A DNA stretch of 64,000 bases from Hymenobacter sp. YIM 151858-1. Its GTDB lineage: Bacteria; Bacteroidota; Bacteroidia; Cytophagales; Hymenobacteraceae. Positions within the stretch are counted from its first letter, which is position 1. The number at the start of each line of letters is the position of its first letter. The DNA is taken from contig NZ_CP110136.1 in NCBI RefSeq assembly GCF_025979705.1, forward strand, positions 2,170,001 to 2,234,000. Reading direction: 5' to 3'. Shown here piece by piece: positions 7,916 through 16,376 of the stretch. Made by a program: the position numbers and the translations under genes. Below the pieces are notes generated by a model that was given only the letters and a program-made list of their open reading frames with translations, searched no databases and was not told the origin of the DNA.

Positions 7916-8614
7916 ATGACCTCTCCTACCCCTGCCGAACCCAAATCCTCGCGCTTGCCGCTTTTCATTTCCATGGGCATAATCGGCTCGTTGGCAGCCT
8001 GCTATTTTTTGTGGCCGGCTTTTCAGGAGCAGGTGCAGGCGGGTTGGGCAGCCCTGCGCAGCGGCGAGCAGCAGCGCGTGGCCCAATGGGTGCAGCAGTT
8101 TGGCTACTGGGGCCCGGTGGTGCTGGTGCTGGCCATGATAGCGCAGATGTTTCTGGTGGTTATCAACAATGCCTTGTTGATACTGGTGGCCATACTGGCC
8201 TACGGGCCGGTGTGGGGCGCGGCGCTGGCCTGGGCGGGGGTTATCGTAACCTCCAGCGTGGGGTATTGGATTGGCCGCGGCCTGGGCGAAGCGTTTGTAA
8301 CGAAGCTGCTGGGCCACAAAAACCAGCAGAAAGTAACCGAGTTTGTGGAGCGCTACGGCCTGGGCGCGGTGGCGCTGGCCCGCCTTACGCCCATCATTTC
8401 CAACGATGCCATCAGCTTTGTGGGCGGCGTGGCGCGCATGGGCTATTTCCGGTTTATCGGCGTTACGGCAGTGGCTATTCTGCCGCTGATCGGGCTGCTC
8501 GCCTACCTCGGCCAGGATAGCGACCGGCTTAAAACCGGTTTGCTGTGGGTGTCGGGCGTGGGGTTGCTGCTGTTTGGCGGCTATATCTGGTGGGATAAGC
8601 GCCGCCGTAAGTAA
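7916..8614 (+). CDS. TVP38/TMEM64-like (VTT/DedA) inner-membrane protein
   Basis: A 232-residue protein of the VTT (SNARE-associated Golgi / DedA) superfamily. It has an N-terminal membrane segment (about 16-36), then the VTT core with long hydrophobic helices around residues 65-100 and 105-125. The family's re-entrant features are visible in GYWIGRGLGE (about 118-127) and in RYGLGAVALARLTPIISND (about 146-165) with the FVGGVARM motif. A final helix precedes a basic tail (DKRRRK). Family members have been linked to lipid scrambling and membrane homeostasis. A TTG two codons upstream is less likely than the ATG at 7916. No operon partner is apparent. Confidence 0.85.
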   Translation: MTSPTPAEPKSSRLPLFISMGIIGSLAACYFLWPAFQEQVQAGWAALRSGEQQRVAQWVQQFGYWGPVVLVLAMIAQMFLVVINNALLILVAILAYGPVWGAALAWAGVIVTSSVGYWIGRGLGEAFVTKLLGHKNQQKVTEFVERYGLGAVALARLTPIISNDAISFVGGVARMGYFRFIGVTAVAILPLIGLLAYLGQDSDRLKTGLLWVSGVGLLLFGGYIWWDKRRRK

Positions 8615-8742
8615 CTGCCTGCCCCTCCCCGGTGCCACCTCAGCAATCGGGCACCTAGGGCCTTGCGCGGCTCTCAACCCAAAAACAAGCAGGCCCGCCG
8701 AACGCATGTTGGGCGGGCCTGCGGGCTGTTGGGCAGGGTTGG

Positions 8743-8952
8743 CTACGCCGGCTGAATTTCGAAGCCAGCCTCCTGTATGGCCGCTACTACTTGCTGGGCG
8801 GTGGTGGTATCGGTTTGTACCGTCAGGATTTTTTCGGGCACGTTGGTGTCTACCTGCCAGTTGCCCTGGCCTGCTACCTGGTTGAGGGTGGGCGTAACGG
8901 CTTTGATGCAGCCACCGCAGTTGATATTGGTTTTGAAGCGAAGGGTGTTCAT
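8743..8952 (-). CDS. HMA-domain copper chaperone (CopZ-like)
   Basis: This 69-residue cytoplasmic protein is a single heavy-metal-associated ferredoxin-like domain. The metal-binding motif has become NCGGC (residues 11-15) instead of the commoner MTCxxC, but the two cysteines are kept. It then follows the expected beta-alpha-beta pattern to AAIQEAGFEI at the end. It should carry Cu(I), probably to the CopA ATPase encoded 1 kb away on the other strand. The ATG at 8952 fits domain alignment and a TAGTTTTG promoter element 56 bases upstream. A CG-rich hairpin at 8695-8732 (GGCCCGCC/GGCGGGCC) may end this transcript and the opposing VTT transcript. Confidence 0.85.
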   Translation of the reverse strand: MNTLRFKTNINCGGCIKAVTPTLNQVAGQGNWQVDTNVPEKILTVQTDTTTAQQVVAAIQEAGFEIQPA

Positions 8953-9008
8953 GGCAAGAACGCTTATCTGGAAAAGGCAGCCAGCGGCTACCCATGTCAC
9001 TACAACGA

Positions 9009-9016
9009 CAAAACTA
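9009..9016 (-). promoter_or_regulatory. -7 promoter element (TAGTTTTG) of the HMA chaperone
   Basis: Exact TAnnTTTG match on the minus strand, leaving a leader of about 50 bases before the ATG at 8952. Between this site and the lipoprotein stop at 9228 I see no gene or repeat. Confidence 0.5.
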
Positions 9017-9227
9017 CGCCCCAGGTGCTGGGTAGCCGGTACAGGATTAGGGGGCGGCGCTTACAACATTTCCGCGGCCTGCTGCAGCGTACCGGCGGCC
9101 GACCAATGGTAGGCCCTGTCGGGCTTGTCAGCCCCCAGGTCGTTGGAGGCACTGCCTGGCGCCTGCATGCAAAAGCCCCGCACCAAATTGACACGGGGCC
9201 GATGCTGGCTCGATTTGGGTTCGGCTA

Positions 9228-9518
9228 CTAGCCTTGCTTTTCCAGGTCCATGCCGCAGGTGGGGCACTTGCCGGGCTGGTTGCTCACGCCGCCTTCGCAC
9301 TTCATGGGGCACACGTAGCTGGTGGTTTGGCCGGTGTTGGTTTGGTCGCCGGTGCCGCCTTCCGTCGAGGGGCGCGATACTTCGTCGGCGGGCTGCTCGA
9401 TTTTGGCCGAATCGGCGGTGGCGGCGGTGGGCGCGGCGGTATCCACGTCGTTGGTGGGCTTGTTGTTGCAGGCAGTGAGCAGGCTGGCGGCGAGCAGCAG
9501 CGAGAAAAGCTTGTTCAT
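9228..9518 (-). CDS. metal-binding-domain lipoprotein
   Basis: A 96-residue lipoprotein: signal peptide with lipobox SLLTAC (lipidated cysteine at residue 17), then an acidic Thr/Ala-rich linker. The C-terminal heavy-metal-binding domain (YVCPMKCEGG...PGKCPTCGMDLE) has the C-P-M / C-P-x-C-G-M-x-L signature. Such domains bind copper or similar metals and are often attached to efflux components in Bacteroidota. It is presumably anchored in the envelope, handling periplasmic copper next to CopA. The ATG at 9518 begins the signal peptide; upstream codons are not protein-like. A TACCTTTG element lies 48 bases upstream, so it is transcribed divergently from copA. Confidence 0.85.
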   Translation of the reverse strand: MNKLFSLLLAASLLTACNNKPTNDVDTAAPTAATADSAKIEQPADEVSRPSTEGGTGDQTNTGQTTSYVCPMKCEGGVSNQPGKCPTCGMDLEKQG

Positions 9519-9565
9519 GGGTATGGGTTGAAACGGTGGAAAACCAACGGTTGCGTTGCTGGCCA

Positions 9566-9573
9566 CAAAGGTA
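9566..9573 (-). promoter_or_regulatory. -7 promoter element (TACCTTTG) of the metal-binding lipoprotein
   Basis: Exact TAnnTTTG match on the minus strand in the divergent lipoprotein/copA spacer, giving a leader of about 40 bases. No palindromic CueR or CsoR-type operator was recognised in 9519-9776. Confidence 0.5.
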
Positions 9574-9776
9574 TAACTCCGCCGCCGAGCCTTTTGCCGG
9601 CGCCGAATTGTGTAAGTGCCTGCGTGCCATTCTGTACAAAGCCCGCAGCAGGGGCATAATCCCGTACGGCGGAGCGCGCAATTCCGTACCGCCGCCGCCC
9701 TAGGTCGTTACGTTCTTTGTAGAGTCGGAGGGCTAGCTGTTTTCCGCCGCATGTCACCCCGAACTACTCCCCTGCC

Positions 9777-12293
9777 ATGACCATGCAACGCGACCCTGTA
9801 TGCGGCATGCGCGTGGATGCCACCACGGCCCGCCACCGCTCGCACCACGCCGGGCAAGACTATGTCTTCTGCTCCGCGTCCTGCCAATCGAAATTCGCTG
9901 CCGACCCTGCCGCTTACCTGCAGCCCGAGCCCGCCGTGGCTGTTGCCGCAGCTAGCACGGCCCGGCACCTAGGGCACACGCCCCAGCCCGCGGGCCACCC
10001 CGCCCCGGTGGCTGCTGCCCAGCCTACCCGCACCGAAACCCTCGACATCGAGGGCATGACGTGCGCCTCGTGCGTAAACTTTGTGGAGCGCGCGCTCAGC
10101 CGCACGCCCGGGGTGCAGCGCGCCGTGGTAAACCTGGCCACCGAAAAAGCCACCGTAGAGTACCGCCCCACCGAAATCGACCGGCCCGGACTGGAGGCCG
10201 CCGTGGTAAATGCCGGGTTCGGCGTAGCGGCTCCGCCCGCGCCCACCACCTCGGCCGCCGAGCGCACCGCGGAGCTGGAGCGCCAGAAAGCCGCTGCCTT
10301 TGCCAAGCTGAAACGCCGGTTTTGGGTGTCGGCCGGGCTCACGGCCATCATCATGCCCGCTTCTATGCTGATGCTGTGGCCGGCCCTGATGACGCGCATC
10401 TCGATGCCCGTGCTCAACTACGTGCTGCTGGTGCTCACCCTGCCGGTGCTGCTCTACAGCGGCCGCGAATTTTACACCTCGGCCTGGAACGCCCTGCGCC
10501 ACCGCGCCGCCAACATGGATACGCTGATTGCCGTGGGCACTGGTGCGGCTTTCCTCTACAGCCTCGTGGCCACGGTAGCGCCGCAGGTGTTCACCAGCCG
10601 CGGCATCATGCCCGAGGTGTATTACGACACCACAGCCACCATCATCACGCTTATTTTGCTGGGCAAGGTGCTCGAGCTGCGCGCCAAAACCCAAACCTCG
10701 GCCGCTATTCGCAAGCTCATAGGCCTGCAGGCCCGCACCGCCCGCGTGCTGCGCCCCGATGGCCAGGAGGCCGATGTGCCCATCGAGCAGGTGCGCCTGC
10801 ACGACGTGGTGCTGGTGCGCCCCGGCGAAAAAGTAGCCACCGATGGCGTGGTGCTCGAAGGCCGCTCGGCCGTGGATGAGGCCATGCTCACCGGCGAGAG
10901 CCTGCCCGTCGAGAAAAAACCCGGCGACAACGTGTTCGGGGCCACGCTCAACAAGACCGGCGCGTTTCGCTTCCGGGTTACCAAAGTGGGGGCCGACACC
11001 ATGCTGGCGCACATCATTAAAATGGTGGAAGATGCGCAGGGCTCGCGCGCACCCATCCAACGCCTGGCTGATAAAATCAGCGCCATCTTCGTGCCCACGG
11101 TGGTGGTTATTGCCATCCTCACCTTCGTGCTGTGGTTCGATCTGGCCCCGGTGGAAGCCCGCCTGCCGCTGGCCCTGGTCAACTTTGTGGCCGTGCTGAT
11201 TATCGCCTGCCCCTGCGCCCTTGGCCTGGCCACGCCCACGGCCATTATGGTAGGCTCGGGCAAAGGCGCCGAGCACGGCGTGCTGGTACGCAACGCCGAA
11301 GCCCTCGAAAAAGCGCACCAGGTAACGGCCGTGCTGCTCGATAAAACCGGCACCATTACGCGCGGCGAGCCCAGCGTAACCGACTTTGTACCCGCCCTAG
11401 GTACCCCCGCGCCCGGCCAGCTGCTGGCCCTGCTGGCCGCCGTGGAGCGCCAATCGGAGCACCCGCTGGCCGAGGCCGTGGTGCGCTACGCCGAGCAGCA
11501 AACCACCGAAAAGCTGGCCGCTACCGGTTTCGAGGCCTACGAGGGGCGCGGGGCCGGCGCCACGGTGGCGGGCCAGCCGGTACTCATCGGCAACCGCCGC
11601 CTGCTGGCCGAGCACAACGTAGCGCTTTCGGCCGAGCAGGAGCAGCAGGCCGAGCGGTTGCTCAACGAAGCCAAAACGGTGCTCTACGCGGCCGTAGGCG
11701 GGCAGCTGGCCGCCATGGTTGCCGTGGCCGATACGGTACGCGACTCCTCGCGGGCGGCCATTCAGCGGCTGCAGCGCCTGGGCATTGAGGTGGTGATGAT
11801 GACCGGCGACAACCGCCACACCGCCGCCAAAGTGGCCGAGCAAGTGGGCATTGGGCGCTACTTCGCCGAGGTAATGCCGCAGCACAAGGCCAGCAAAGTG
11901 AAAGAGCTGCAAGCCGAAGGCCATACCGTGGCTATGGTAGGCGACGGCATCAACGATGCGCCGGCCCTGGCCCAGGCCGATGTGGGCATGGCCATCAGCT
12001 CGGGCACCGATGTGGCCATGGAGGCCGCCAGCATCACGCTCATGCGCTCCGATTTGCAGGGCGTGGTTACGGCCATCGACCTTTCGCGCCAAACCATCCG
12101 CATCATCAAGCAAAACCTGTTCTTCGCCTTCATCTACAACACCTTGGGTATTCCGGTGGCGGCGGGCTTGCTTTACCCCTTCTTCGGCATACTGCTCTCG
12201 CCCATGCTGGCTGCGGCCGCCATGGCCCTCAGCTCGGTGTCGGTGCTCACCAACTCGCTGCGCCTGCGCGGCTTCAAAGCAGAACAGCAGTAG
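9777..12293 (+). CDS. copA: Cu(+)-exporting P1B-type ATPase
   Basis: This 838-residue inner-membrane pump exports Cu(I) using ATP. Domain order: a YHS metal-binding domain at residues 5-50 (DPVCGM, C32, C36); a linker; an HMA domain with GMTCASC (C96, C99); then the P-type ATPase core. The core shows the actuator loop TGES (372-375), the membrane metal site CPC (478-480), the phosphorylated aspartate in DKTGT (D522), and the hinge motif GDGIND (722-727). The N-terminal YHS plus HMA arrangement is one of the usual CopA forms. A second ATG two codons in is equally possible as start. Its neighbours on both sides are copper proteins. Two CCTAGG sites lie in the coding sequence, both as Leu-Gly codons. 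Confidence 0.95.
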   Translation: MTMQRDPVCGMRVDATTARHRSHHAGQDYVFCSASCQSKFAADPAAYLQPEPAVAVAAASTARHLGHTPQPAGHPAPVAAAQPTRTETLDIEGMTCASCVNFVERALSRTPGVQRAVVNLATEKATVEYRPTEIDRPGLEAAVVNAGFGVAAPPAPTTSAAERTAELERQKAAAFAKLKRRFWVSAGLTAIIMPASMLMLWPALMTRISMPVLNYVLLVLTLPVLLYSGREFYTSAWNALRHRAANMDTLIAVGTGAAFLYSLVATVAPQVFTSRGIMPEVYYDTTATIITLILLGKVLELRAKTQTSAAIRKLIGLQARTARVLRPDGQEADVPIEQVRLHDVVLVRPGEKVATDGVVLEGRSAVDEAMLTGESLPVEKKPGDNVFGATLNKTGAFRFRVTKVGADTMLAHIIKMVEDAQGSRAPIQRLADKISAIFVPTVVVIAILTFVLWFDLAPVEARLPLALVNFVAVLIIACPCALGLATPTAIMVGSGKGAEHGVLVRNAEALEKAHQVTAVLLDKTGTITRGEPSVTDFVPALGTPAPGQLLALLAAVERQSEHPLAEAVVRYAEQQTTEKLAATGFEAYEGRGAGATVAGQPVLIGNRRLLAEHNVALSAEQEQQAERLLNEAKTVLYAAVGGQLAAMVAVADTVRDSSRAAIQRLQRLGIEVVMMTGDNRHTAAKVAEQVGIGRYFAEVMPQHKASKVKELQAEGHTVAMVGDGINDAPALAQADVGMAISSGTDVAMEAASITLMRSDLQGVVTAIDLSRQTIRIIKQNLFFAFIYNTLGIPVAAGLLYPFFGILLSPMLAAAAMALSSVSVLTNSLRLRGFKAEQQ

Positions 12294-12295
12294 CG

Positions 12296-12540
12296 CGTTG
12301 TAGCGCGGACTTTGTAGTCCGCGTCCACAGATAGTAAAATCAATCGTTGCGTGTAGCGCGGGCTTCAGCCCGCGTTTGCGTGAACGAAATCGTTAGGACG
12401 AAACCGCATAGGGACAATCGTTCTAGCAAACGCGGGCTGAAGCCCGCGCTACACCGCGCCGCACCCTAGGTCAGACATTATTATCTGTGGACGCGGACTA
12501 CAAAGTTCGCGCTACAACGCGCTACACCGCGCTACATCAC
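12296..12540. repeat. large palindromic repeat family C, copy 2
   Basis: Outer arms TAGCGCGGACTTTGTAGTCC (about 12301) and GGACTACAAAGTTCGCGCTA (about 12495); inner arms GTAGCGCGGGCTTCAGCCCG and CGGGCTGAAGCCCGCGCTAC. The inner arms show paired changes against copy 1 and copy 4 (CTTCAGCC with GGCTGAAG, CTTTAGCC with GGCTAAAG), so base-pairing is preserved. CCCTAGGTCAG sits in the same place as in copy 1. It fills the copA-cupredoxin gap. Confidence 0.8.
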
Positions 12541-12559
12541 CCCTAACAACTCCCGCCCA

Positions 12560-12937
12560 ATGGATACCGCCGTAATCATCGTAACCACCGTCGGCCTTGG
12601 CCTGGCTGTGCTGGTCATCTGGTACTTCTTCCTGGCTCCGCATCAAGCCGTAAGCGCCGTATCCTCAAGCACCGGCTTGCAGCAGATCGACGTGACCGTG
12701 AAGGGCGGCTACTCGCCCGATGTCATCGAGGTGGAACACGGCAAGCCCGTGCAGCTCCATTTTTACCGCGACGAAGATGCCAGCTGCTCCGAGGAAATCG
12801 TGTTTCCCGATTTCAACATCCGGCGCGAGCTGCCCGCTTTCCAAACCACGCTTATCGAGCTGCTGCCCCAGCAGGCCGGCCGTTTCAGCTTTACCTGCGG
12901 CATGGGCATGCTGCGCGGCAGCTTGGTAGTGAAATAA
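12560..12937 (+). CDS. membrane-anchored cupredoxin-domain protein
   Basis: A 125-residue protein with an N-terminal membrane anchor (residues 3-26, IIVTTVGLGLAVLVIWYFF) and a cupredoxin-like domain facing the periplasm. Possible copper ligands are H50 (VEHGKPV) or H57 (LHFYRDE), C65 in DASCSEE, and the cluster FTCGMGM near residues 114-120, which has the Cys-Met arrangement typical of cupredoxin ends. This form (Cupredoxin_1) is often encoded next to CopA and probably accepts exported copper. It is on the same strand as copA, 266 bp away, separated by a palindromic repeat, so co-transcription is uncertain. A strong terminator follows. Confidence 0.8.
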   Translation: MDTAVIIVTTVGLGLAVLVIWYFFLAPHQAVSAVSSSTGLQQIDVTVKGGYSPDVIEVEHGKPVQLHFYRDEDASCSEEIVFPDFNIRRELPAFQTTLIELLPQQAGRFSFTCGMGMLRGSLVVK

Positions 12938-12970
12938 CCGTTGGCAAGCCCACAGGAAATCCGTTCTTTA

Positions 12971-13006
12971 GCCCGGCCCACCACCTAGGTGCGGCCGGGC
13001 TTTTTT
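12971..13006 (+). terminator. Rho-independent terminator of the copper cluster
   Basis: Stem GCCCGGCC/GGCCGGGC followed by TTTTTT. The loop contains the palindrome CACCTAGGTG, the only fully symmetric ACCTAGGT in the window. Confidence 0.8.
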
Positions 13007-13024
13007 ATGGCTGCCCGCACAAGC

Positions 13025-13032
13025 TACCGTTG
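13025..13032 (+). promoter_or_regulatory. near-consensus -7 element (TACCGTTG)
   Basis: One mismatch from TAnnTTTG. It ends five bases before the ATG at 13038, so the transcript would be leaderless. Confidence 0.35.
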
Positions 13033-13037
13033 GCGTT

Positions 13038-14435
13038 ATGGATTTGGATATTAGGTTTTTGGGCGGAGCTCACACAGTTACCGGCTCCAAGTATCTGCTC
13101 GATTTTCGGGGCCCGCAGCGGCGGCACCAGCTGCTCGTCGATTGCGGCCTGTTTCAGGGGCTGAAGGAGCTGCGCCTGCGCAACCGCGAGCCGCTGCCGC
13201 TCGAACCCGCCGACCTCGACGCCGTGGTGCTCACCCACGCCCACATCGACCACTCGGGCTACCTGCCGCGGCTGCACAAGGACGGCTTCCGGGGGCGCAT
13301 TCTGTGCACCGCCGCCACCCACGACATGCTCCGCATTTTGCTGCTCGATTCGGCCAAGCTGCAGGAAGAAGAAGCTGCTTTTGCCAACCACCGCGGCTAC
13401 TCCAAGCACCACCCTGCCCTGCCGCTCTACACCACCGCCGATGCCGAGCGCGTGCTGGAGTTGGTGCAAAGCTTCCGTTACGATACGCCCGTGCCGGTGG
13501 TAGAAGGCGTTTCGGTAGTGTTTCGCGATGCCGGGCACATTCTGGGCTCAGCCATTGTGCAAATGCAGGTGCAGGGCGACGAGCAGCTCAAGCGCCTGGT
13601 GTTTTCGGGCGACCTGGGCCGCTACGACACCCCGCTGCTGCACGACCCCACGCCCATTGCCGCGGCCGATGTGCTGCTCGTCGAATCGACCTACGGCAAC
13701 CGCGACAACCGCGTGGCCGACCCTGAGGGCGAGCTGGCGCGCATCGTCAACGAGGCCCTGGGCCGGGGCGGTTGCCTCGTGATTCCGGCCTTTGCCGTGG
13801 GGCGCACCCAAACCCTGCTCTACCACCTCAAGCGCCTGCGCAAGCTGGGCCGCATTCCGCGGGTGCCGGTGTACGTGGATAGCCCCATGGCCATCAGCAT
13901 TTCGGGCCTGTACCCGCGCCACCCCGACGACCACAAGCTCGGCGAGGGCAACGTGTTCGACTTTGATGGGCTGCGCTTTGTGCAGGAGCAGTCGGAGTCG
14001 AAAAACCTGAACAGCCTGGCAGGCGGCGCCATTATTATTTCGGCCAGCGGCATGTGCACGGGCGGCCGCATTTTGCACCACCTCGCGCACCGCCTGCCCC
14101 GCCCCCACGATACCGTGCTGCTGGTGGGCTACCAGGCCGAGGGCACCCGCGGCCGCAGCTTGCAGGAGGGCGCCACCGCCATTAAGCTATTCGGCGAGCT
14201 GGTGCCGGTGCGTTGCCACGTGGAGTTGCTCGACGGTTTCTCGGCCCACGCCGACCGCACCGAGCTGCTGCGCTGGCTTGGCCACTTCGGCAAACCGCCC
14301 AAGCGCACCTTCATCGTGCACGGCGAGGCCGCCGGCGCCCTAGGTTTGCAGCAGGCCCTGGAGCAGGAGCGGCACTGGCCCTCGGTAACGGTGCCCAACT
14401 ACCTGCAAACCGTGGAGCTGTTTCGGGGCATTTAG
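13038..14435 (+). CDS. beta-CASP metallo-beta-lactamase nuclease
   Basis: A 465-residue predicted cytoplasmic RNA nuclease of the CPSF/RNase J-related beta-CASP group. The metallo-beta-lactamase motif HAHIDH (67-72) supplies the first zinc ligands; further ligands are expected in DAGHILGS and SGDLGR. Its beta-CASP insertion and the C-terminal RNA-specificity segment (motif B-like GYQAEGTRGR, then DGFSAHAD with the last histidine) are all present. Length is normal for bacterial YSH1-like proteins. It precedes the convergent LOG gene, with only 13 bp between stops. A leaderless start is suggested by the upstream -7 element. Confidence 0.88.
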   Translation: MDLDIRFLGGAHTVTGSKYLLDFRGPQRRHQLLVDCGLFQGLKELRLRNREPLPLEPADLDAVVLTHAHIDHSGYLPRLHKDGFRGRILCTAATHDMLRILLLDSAKLQEEEAAFANHRGYSKHHPALPLYTTADAERVLELVQSFRYDTPVPVVEGVSVVFRDAGHILGSAIVQMQVQGDEQLKRLVFSGDLGRYDTPLLHDPTPIAAADVLLVESTYGNRDNRVADPEGELARIVNEALGRGGCLVIPAFAVGRTQTLLYHLKRLRKLGRIPRVPVYVDSPMAISISGLYPRHPDDHKLGEGNVFDFDGLRFVQEQSESKNLNSLAGGAIIISASGMCTGGRILHHLAHRLPRPHDTVLLVGYQAEGTRGRSLQEGATAIKLFGELVPVRCHVELLDGFSAHADRTELLRWLGHFGKPPKRTFIVHGEAAGALGLQQALEQERHWPSVTVPNYLQTVELFRGI

Positions 14436-14448
14436 CCGGCGGGGCCGG

Positions 14449-15201
14449 CTACCACCTAGGGCGCCGGCGGCCGTAGGCCAGCCGAAACTTTCGGATGGCG
14501 TGTTCCTCGATGTGCGCCAGGGCCTCCTCCACCGAGTCGGTGTAGGTAAGCAACTGCAGGTCTTCCGACGAAATCATGCCGTTGGCGGCCATTTCGGCCA
14601 TCAGGTTTTCGAGCGGCTCCCAGTACTCTTTGCCCACAATCACCACCGGAAAGTGGTCGATTTTCTTGTTCTGAATCAGCGTAAGGGCCTCGAAGAACTC
14701 GTCCATGGTGCCGATGCCGCCGGGCATAATCACGAAGGCGTAGGAATACTTGATCAGCAGCACTTTGCGCACGAAAAAGTAGCGGCACGTCAGCCACTTA
14801 TCGAGGTATTGGTTGCTCGATTGCTCGTGCGGCAGCAGAATATTCAGGCCCACCGACAGGCCGCCGGCCTCGCGGGCGCCGCGGTTGGCGGCTTCCATAA
14901 TGCCCGGCCCGCCGCCCGTAAGCACCGTAAAGCCCATGCGGCTGACGCCGGCCCCCAGGGCCCGGGCCTGCTCGTAGAACGCCGAACCCTCCTTCACGCG
15001 CGCCGAGCCGAACACCGAAACGCACGGGCCCACGTTGTGGAGCGTGCGCAGGCCGCGCACAAAATCGCGCAGCACCTCAAACAAGAACTTTAGCTCGCTG
15101 CGCCGCGACTTGGGCCCTTCCAGAAACTTGCGCTCCTGGTTGCGGGCCGAGTACGTTTCGTTGAGCGGCAGCCGTGATATATTGGCGTCGTCGTCGTTCA
15201 T
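14449..15201 (-). CDS. LOG-family (TIGR00730) nucleotide phosphoribohydrolase
   Basis: A 250-residue cytoplasmic Rossmann-fold protein of the LOG / 'lysine decarboxylase-like' family. Its hallmark motifs are TGGGPGIMEAANRGA (about 89-103) and PGGIGTMDEFFE (about 161-172), which bind the nucleotide phosphate. Family members cleave the N-glycosidic bond of nucleoside 5'-monophosphates, in some cases releasing free cytokinins. The ATG at 15201 is chosen because upstream codons overlap the divergent ldhA promoter region and lack family similarity. The C-terminal AYGRRRPRW tail is basic. A CCTAGG follows the stop by four bases. Confidence 0.88.
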   Translation of the reverse strand: MNDDDANISRLPLNETYSARNQERKFLEGPKSRRSELKFLFEVLRDFVRGLRTLHNVGPCVSVFGSARVKEGSAFYEQARALGAGVSRMGFTVLTGGGPGIMEAANRGAREAGGLSVGLNILLPHEQSSNQYLDKWLTCRYFFVRKVLLIKYSYAFVIMPGGIGTMDEFFEALTLIQNKKIDHFPVVIVGKEYWEPLENLMAEMAANGMISSEDLQLLTYTDSVEEALAHIEEHAIRKFRLAYGRRRPRW

Positions 15202-15268
15202 AGCAGGCAGTACGGCGGGCGCGGCGGCACGGCTGCGCAACTTTGCCGGCTGCCAATCAAGCAATTTT

Positions 15269-16258
15269 ATGCGAACGGTTGTATTCAGCACCAAACCTTA
15301 CGAACAGCCCTACCTGGAGCAGGCCAACGCCGGCCGGCACCAATTGATATTTGAGCCAGCCAGCCTGAGCAGCGCCACCGCCCACCTGGCTGCGGGCGCC
15401 GAGGCCGTATCCATTTTCACCAACGACGACGCCTCGGCTCCGGTGCTCGAGGCCCTGCGCGCCGCCGGGGTACGCCATGTGGCCGTGCGCGCCGCCGGCC
15501 ACGACCAGGTGGCCCTGCCCCACGCGCGCCACCTAGGGCTGCGCGTGGCCAACGTGCCCGAGTACTCGCCCTACTCCGTGGCCGAGCACGCCGTGGCCCT
15601 CATGCTGGCCCTGAACCGCCGCCTGCGCCAGGCCGATTACAACCTGCGCAACTACGATTTCCGGCTCGATGGGCTGGTGGGGTTTGATATGAACGGCAAA
15701 ACCGTGGGCATTGTGGGCTGCGGGCGCATCGGCGGGGTGCTGGCGCGTATTCTGCACGGCTTCGGCTGCCGGCTGCTCGGCTACGATCCGGCCCCGAACG
15801 CCGCCCTCACCGAGCGCTACGGCCTGGCGTATACTTCGCTCGAAGAGGTGTTTGCGCAGTCCGACATCGTAAGCATCCATGCCCCGCTCAACGAGCACAC
15901 CCGCCACTTTATCGGGGCCGGGCTGCTGCAGCAAATGAAGCCCGGCGCCATGCTCATCAACACGGGCCGCGGGGGCGTGCTCGATACCGAAGCTGCCATT
16001 GCCGCCCTCCGGAGCGGGCACCTAGGCGCCCTGGGGCTCGATGTGTACGAGCACGAGAAAGGCCTGTTTTTTTTCGATCATTCGCACGAGCCGCTACCCG
16101 CCGACGACACGTTTGCGCGCCTGCTGGCCTTCAAAAACGTGCTCATCACCGGCCACCAGGCTTTCCTGACGCGCGAAGCCCTGCAAAACATAGCCGACAC
16201 CACCGTTGAGCACCTCAATTGCTGGGCCCGCCGGGAGGCTTCGCCGCACGAGTTGTAG
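15269..16258 (+). CDS. ldhA: D-lactate dehydrogenase (NAD-dependent)
   Basis: A 329-residue enzyme of the D-2-hydroxyacid dehydrogenase family that reduces pyruvate to D-lactate with NADH. The NAD-binding motif is GIVGCGRIGG (about 149-158). The catalytic triad is expected at R in NTGRGGVLDT (about 235), E in YEHEKG (about 264) and H in GHQAFLT (about 296). The GHQAFLT ending and DVYEHE...FF block are typical of fermentative LdhA rather than glycerate or phosphoglycerate dehydrogenases. The ATG at 15269 fits the family N-terminus (MRTVVFSTKPYE). A run of eight T at about 16066-16073 in the FFF codons is a slippage-prone spot. A 20-bp terminator hairpin follows. Confidence 0.9.
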   Translation: MRTVVFSTKPYEQPYLEQANAGRHQLIFEPASLSSATAHLAAGAEAVSIFTNDDASAPVLEALRAAGVRHVAVRAAGHDQVALPHARHLGLRVANVPEYSPYSVAEHAVALMLALNRRLRQADYNLRNYDFRLDGLVGFDMNGKTVGIVGCGRIGGVLARILHGFGCRLLGYDPAPNAALTERYGLAYTSLEEVFAQSDIVSIHAPLNEHTRHFIGAGLLQQMKPGAMLINTGRGGVLDTEAAIAALRSGHLGALGLDVYEHEKGLFFFDHSHEPLPADDTFARLLAFKNVLITGHQAFLTREALQNIADTTVEHLNCWARREASPHEL

Positions 16259-16314
16259 TGTGCCTTTGCCCTGGGGCGGCCGCACCACCTAGGGCGGCAC
16301 CCCTATCCGCACGC

Positions 16315-16359
16315 AACGGCAAGGCCCCAACCGCTTGTGGCGGTTGGGGCCTTGCCGTT
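16315..16359. terminator. bidirectional terminator hairpin
   Basis: Perfect 20-bp stem (16315-16334 with 16340-16359) and a five-base loop, between the convergent ldhA and PAS-protein genes. There is no long T-tract on either side. Confidence 0.8.
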
Positions 16360-16376
16360 ATCAATACCGCAGACAC

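Noticed and set aside
7583-8995. 470-codon minus-strand open frame
   Set aside because: Spans intergenic repeats, the VTT gene and the HMA gene start on the wrong strand; the sense frames have recognisable families.
9969-11318. 449-codon minus-strand open frame
   Set aside because: Antisense to copA, where ATPase motifs are intact.
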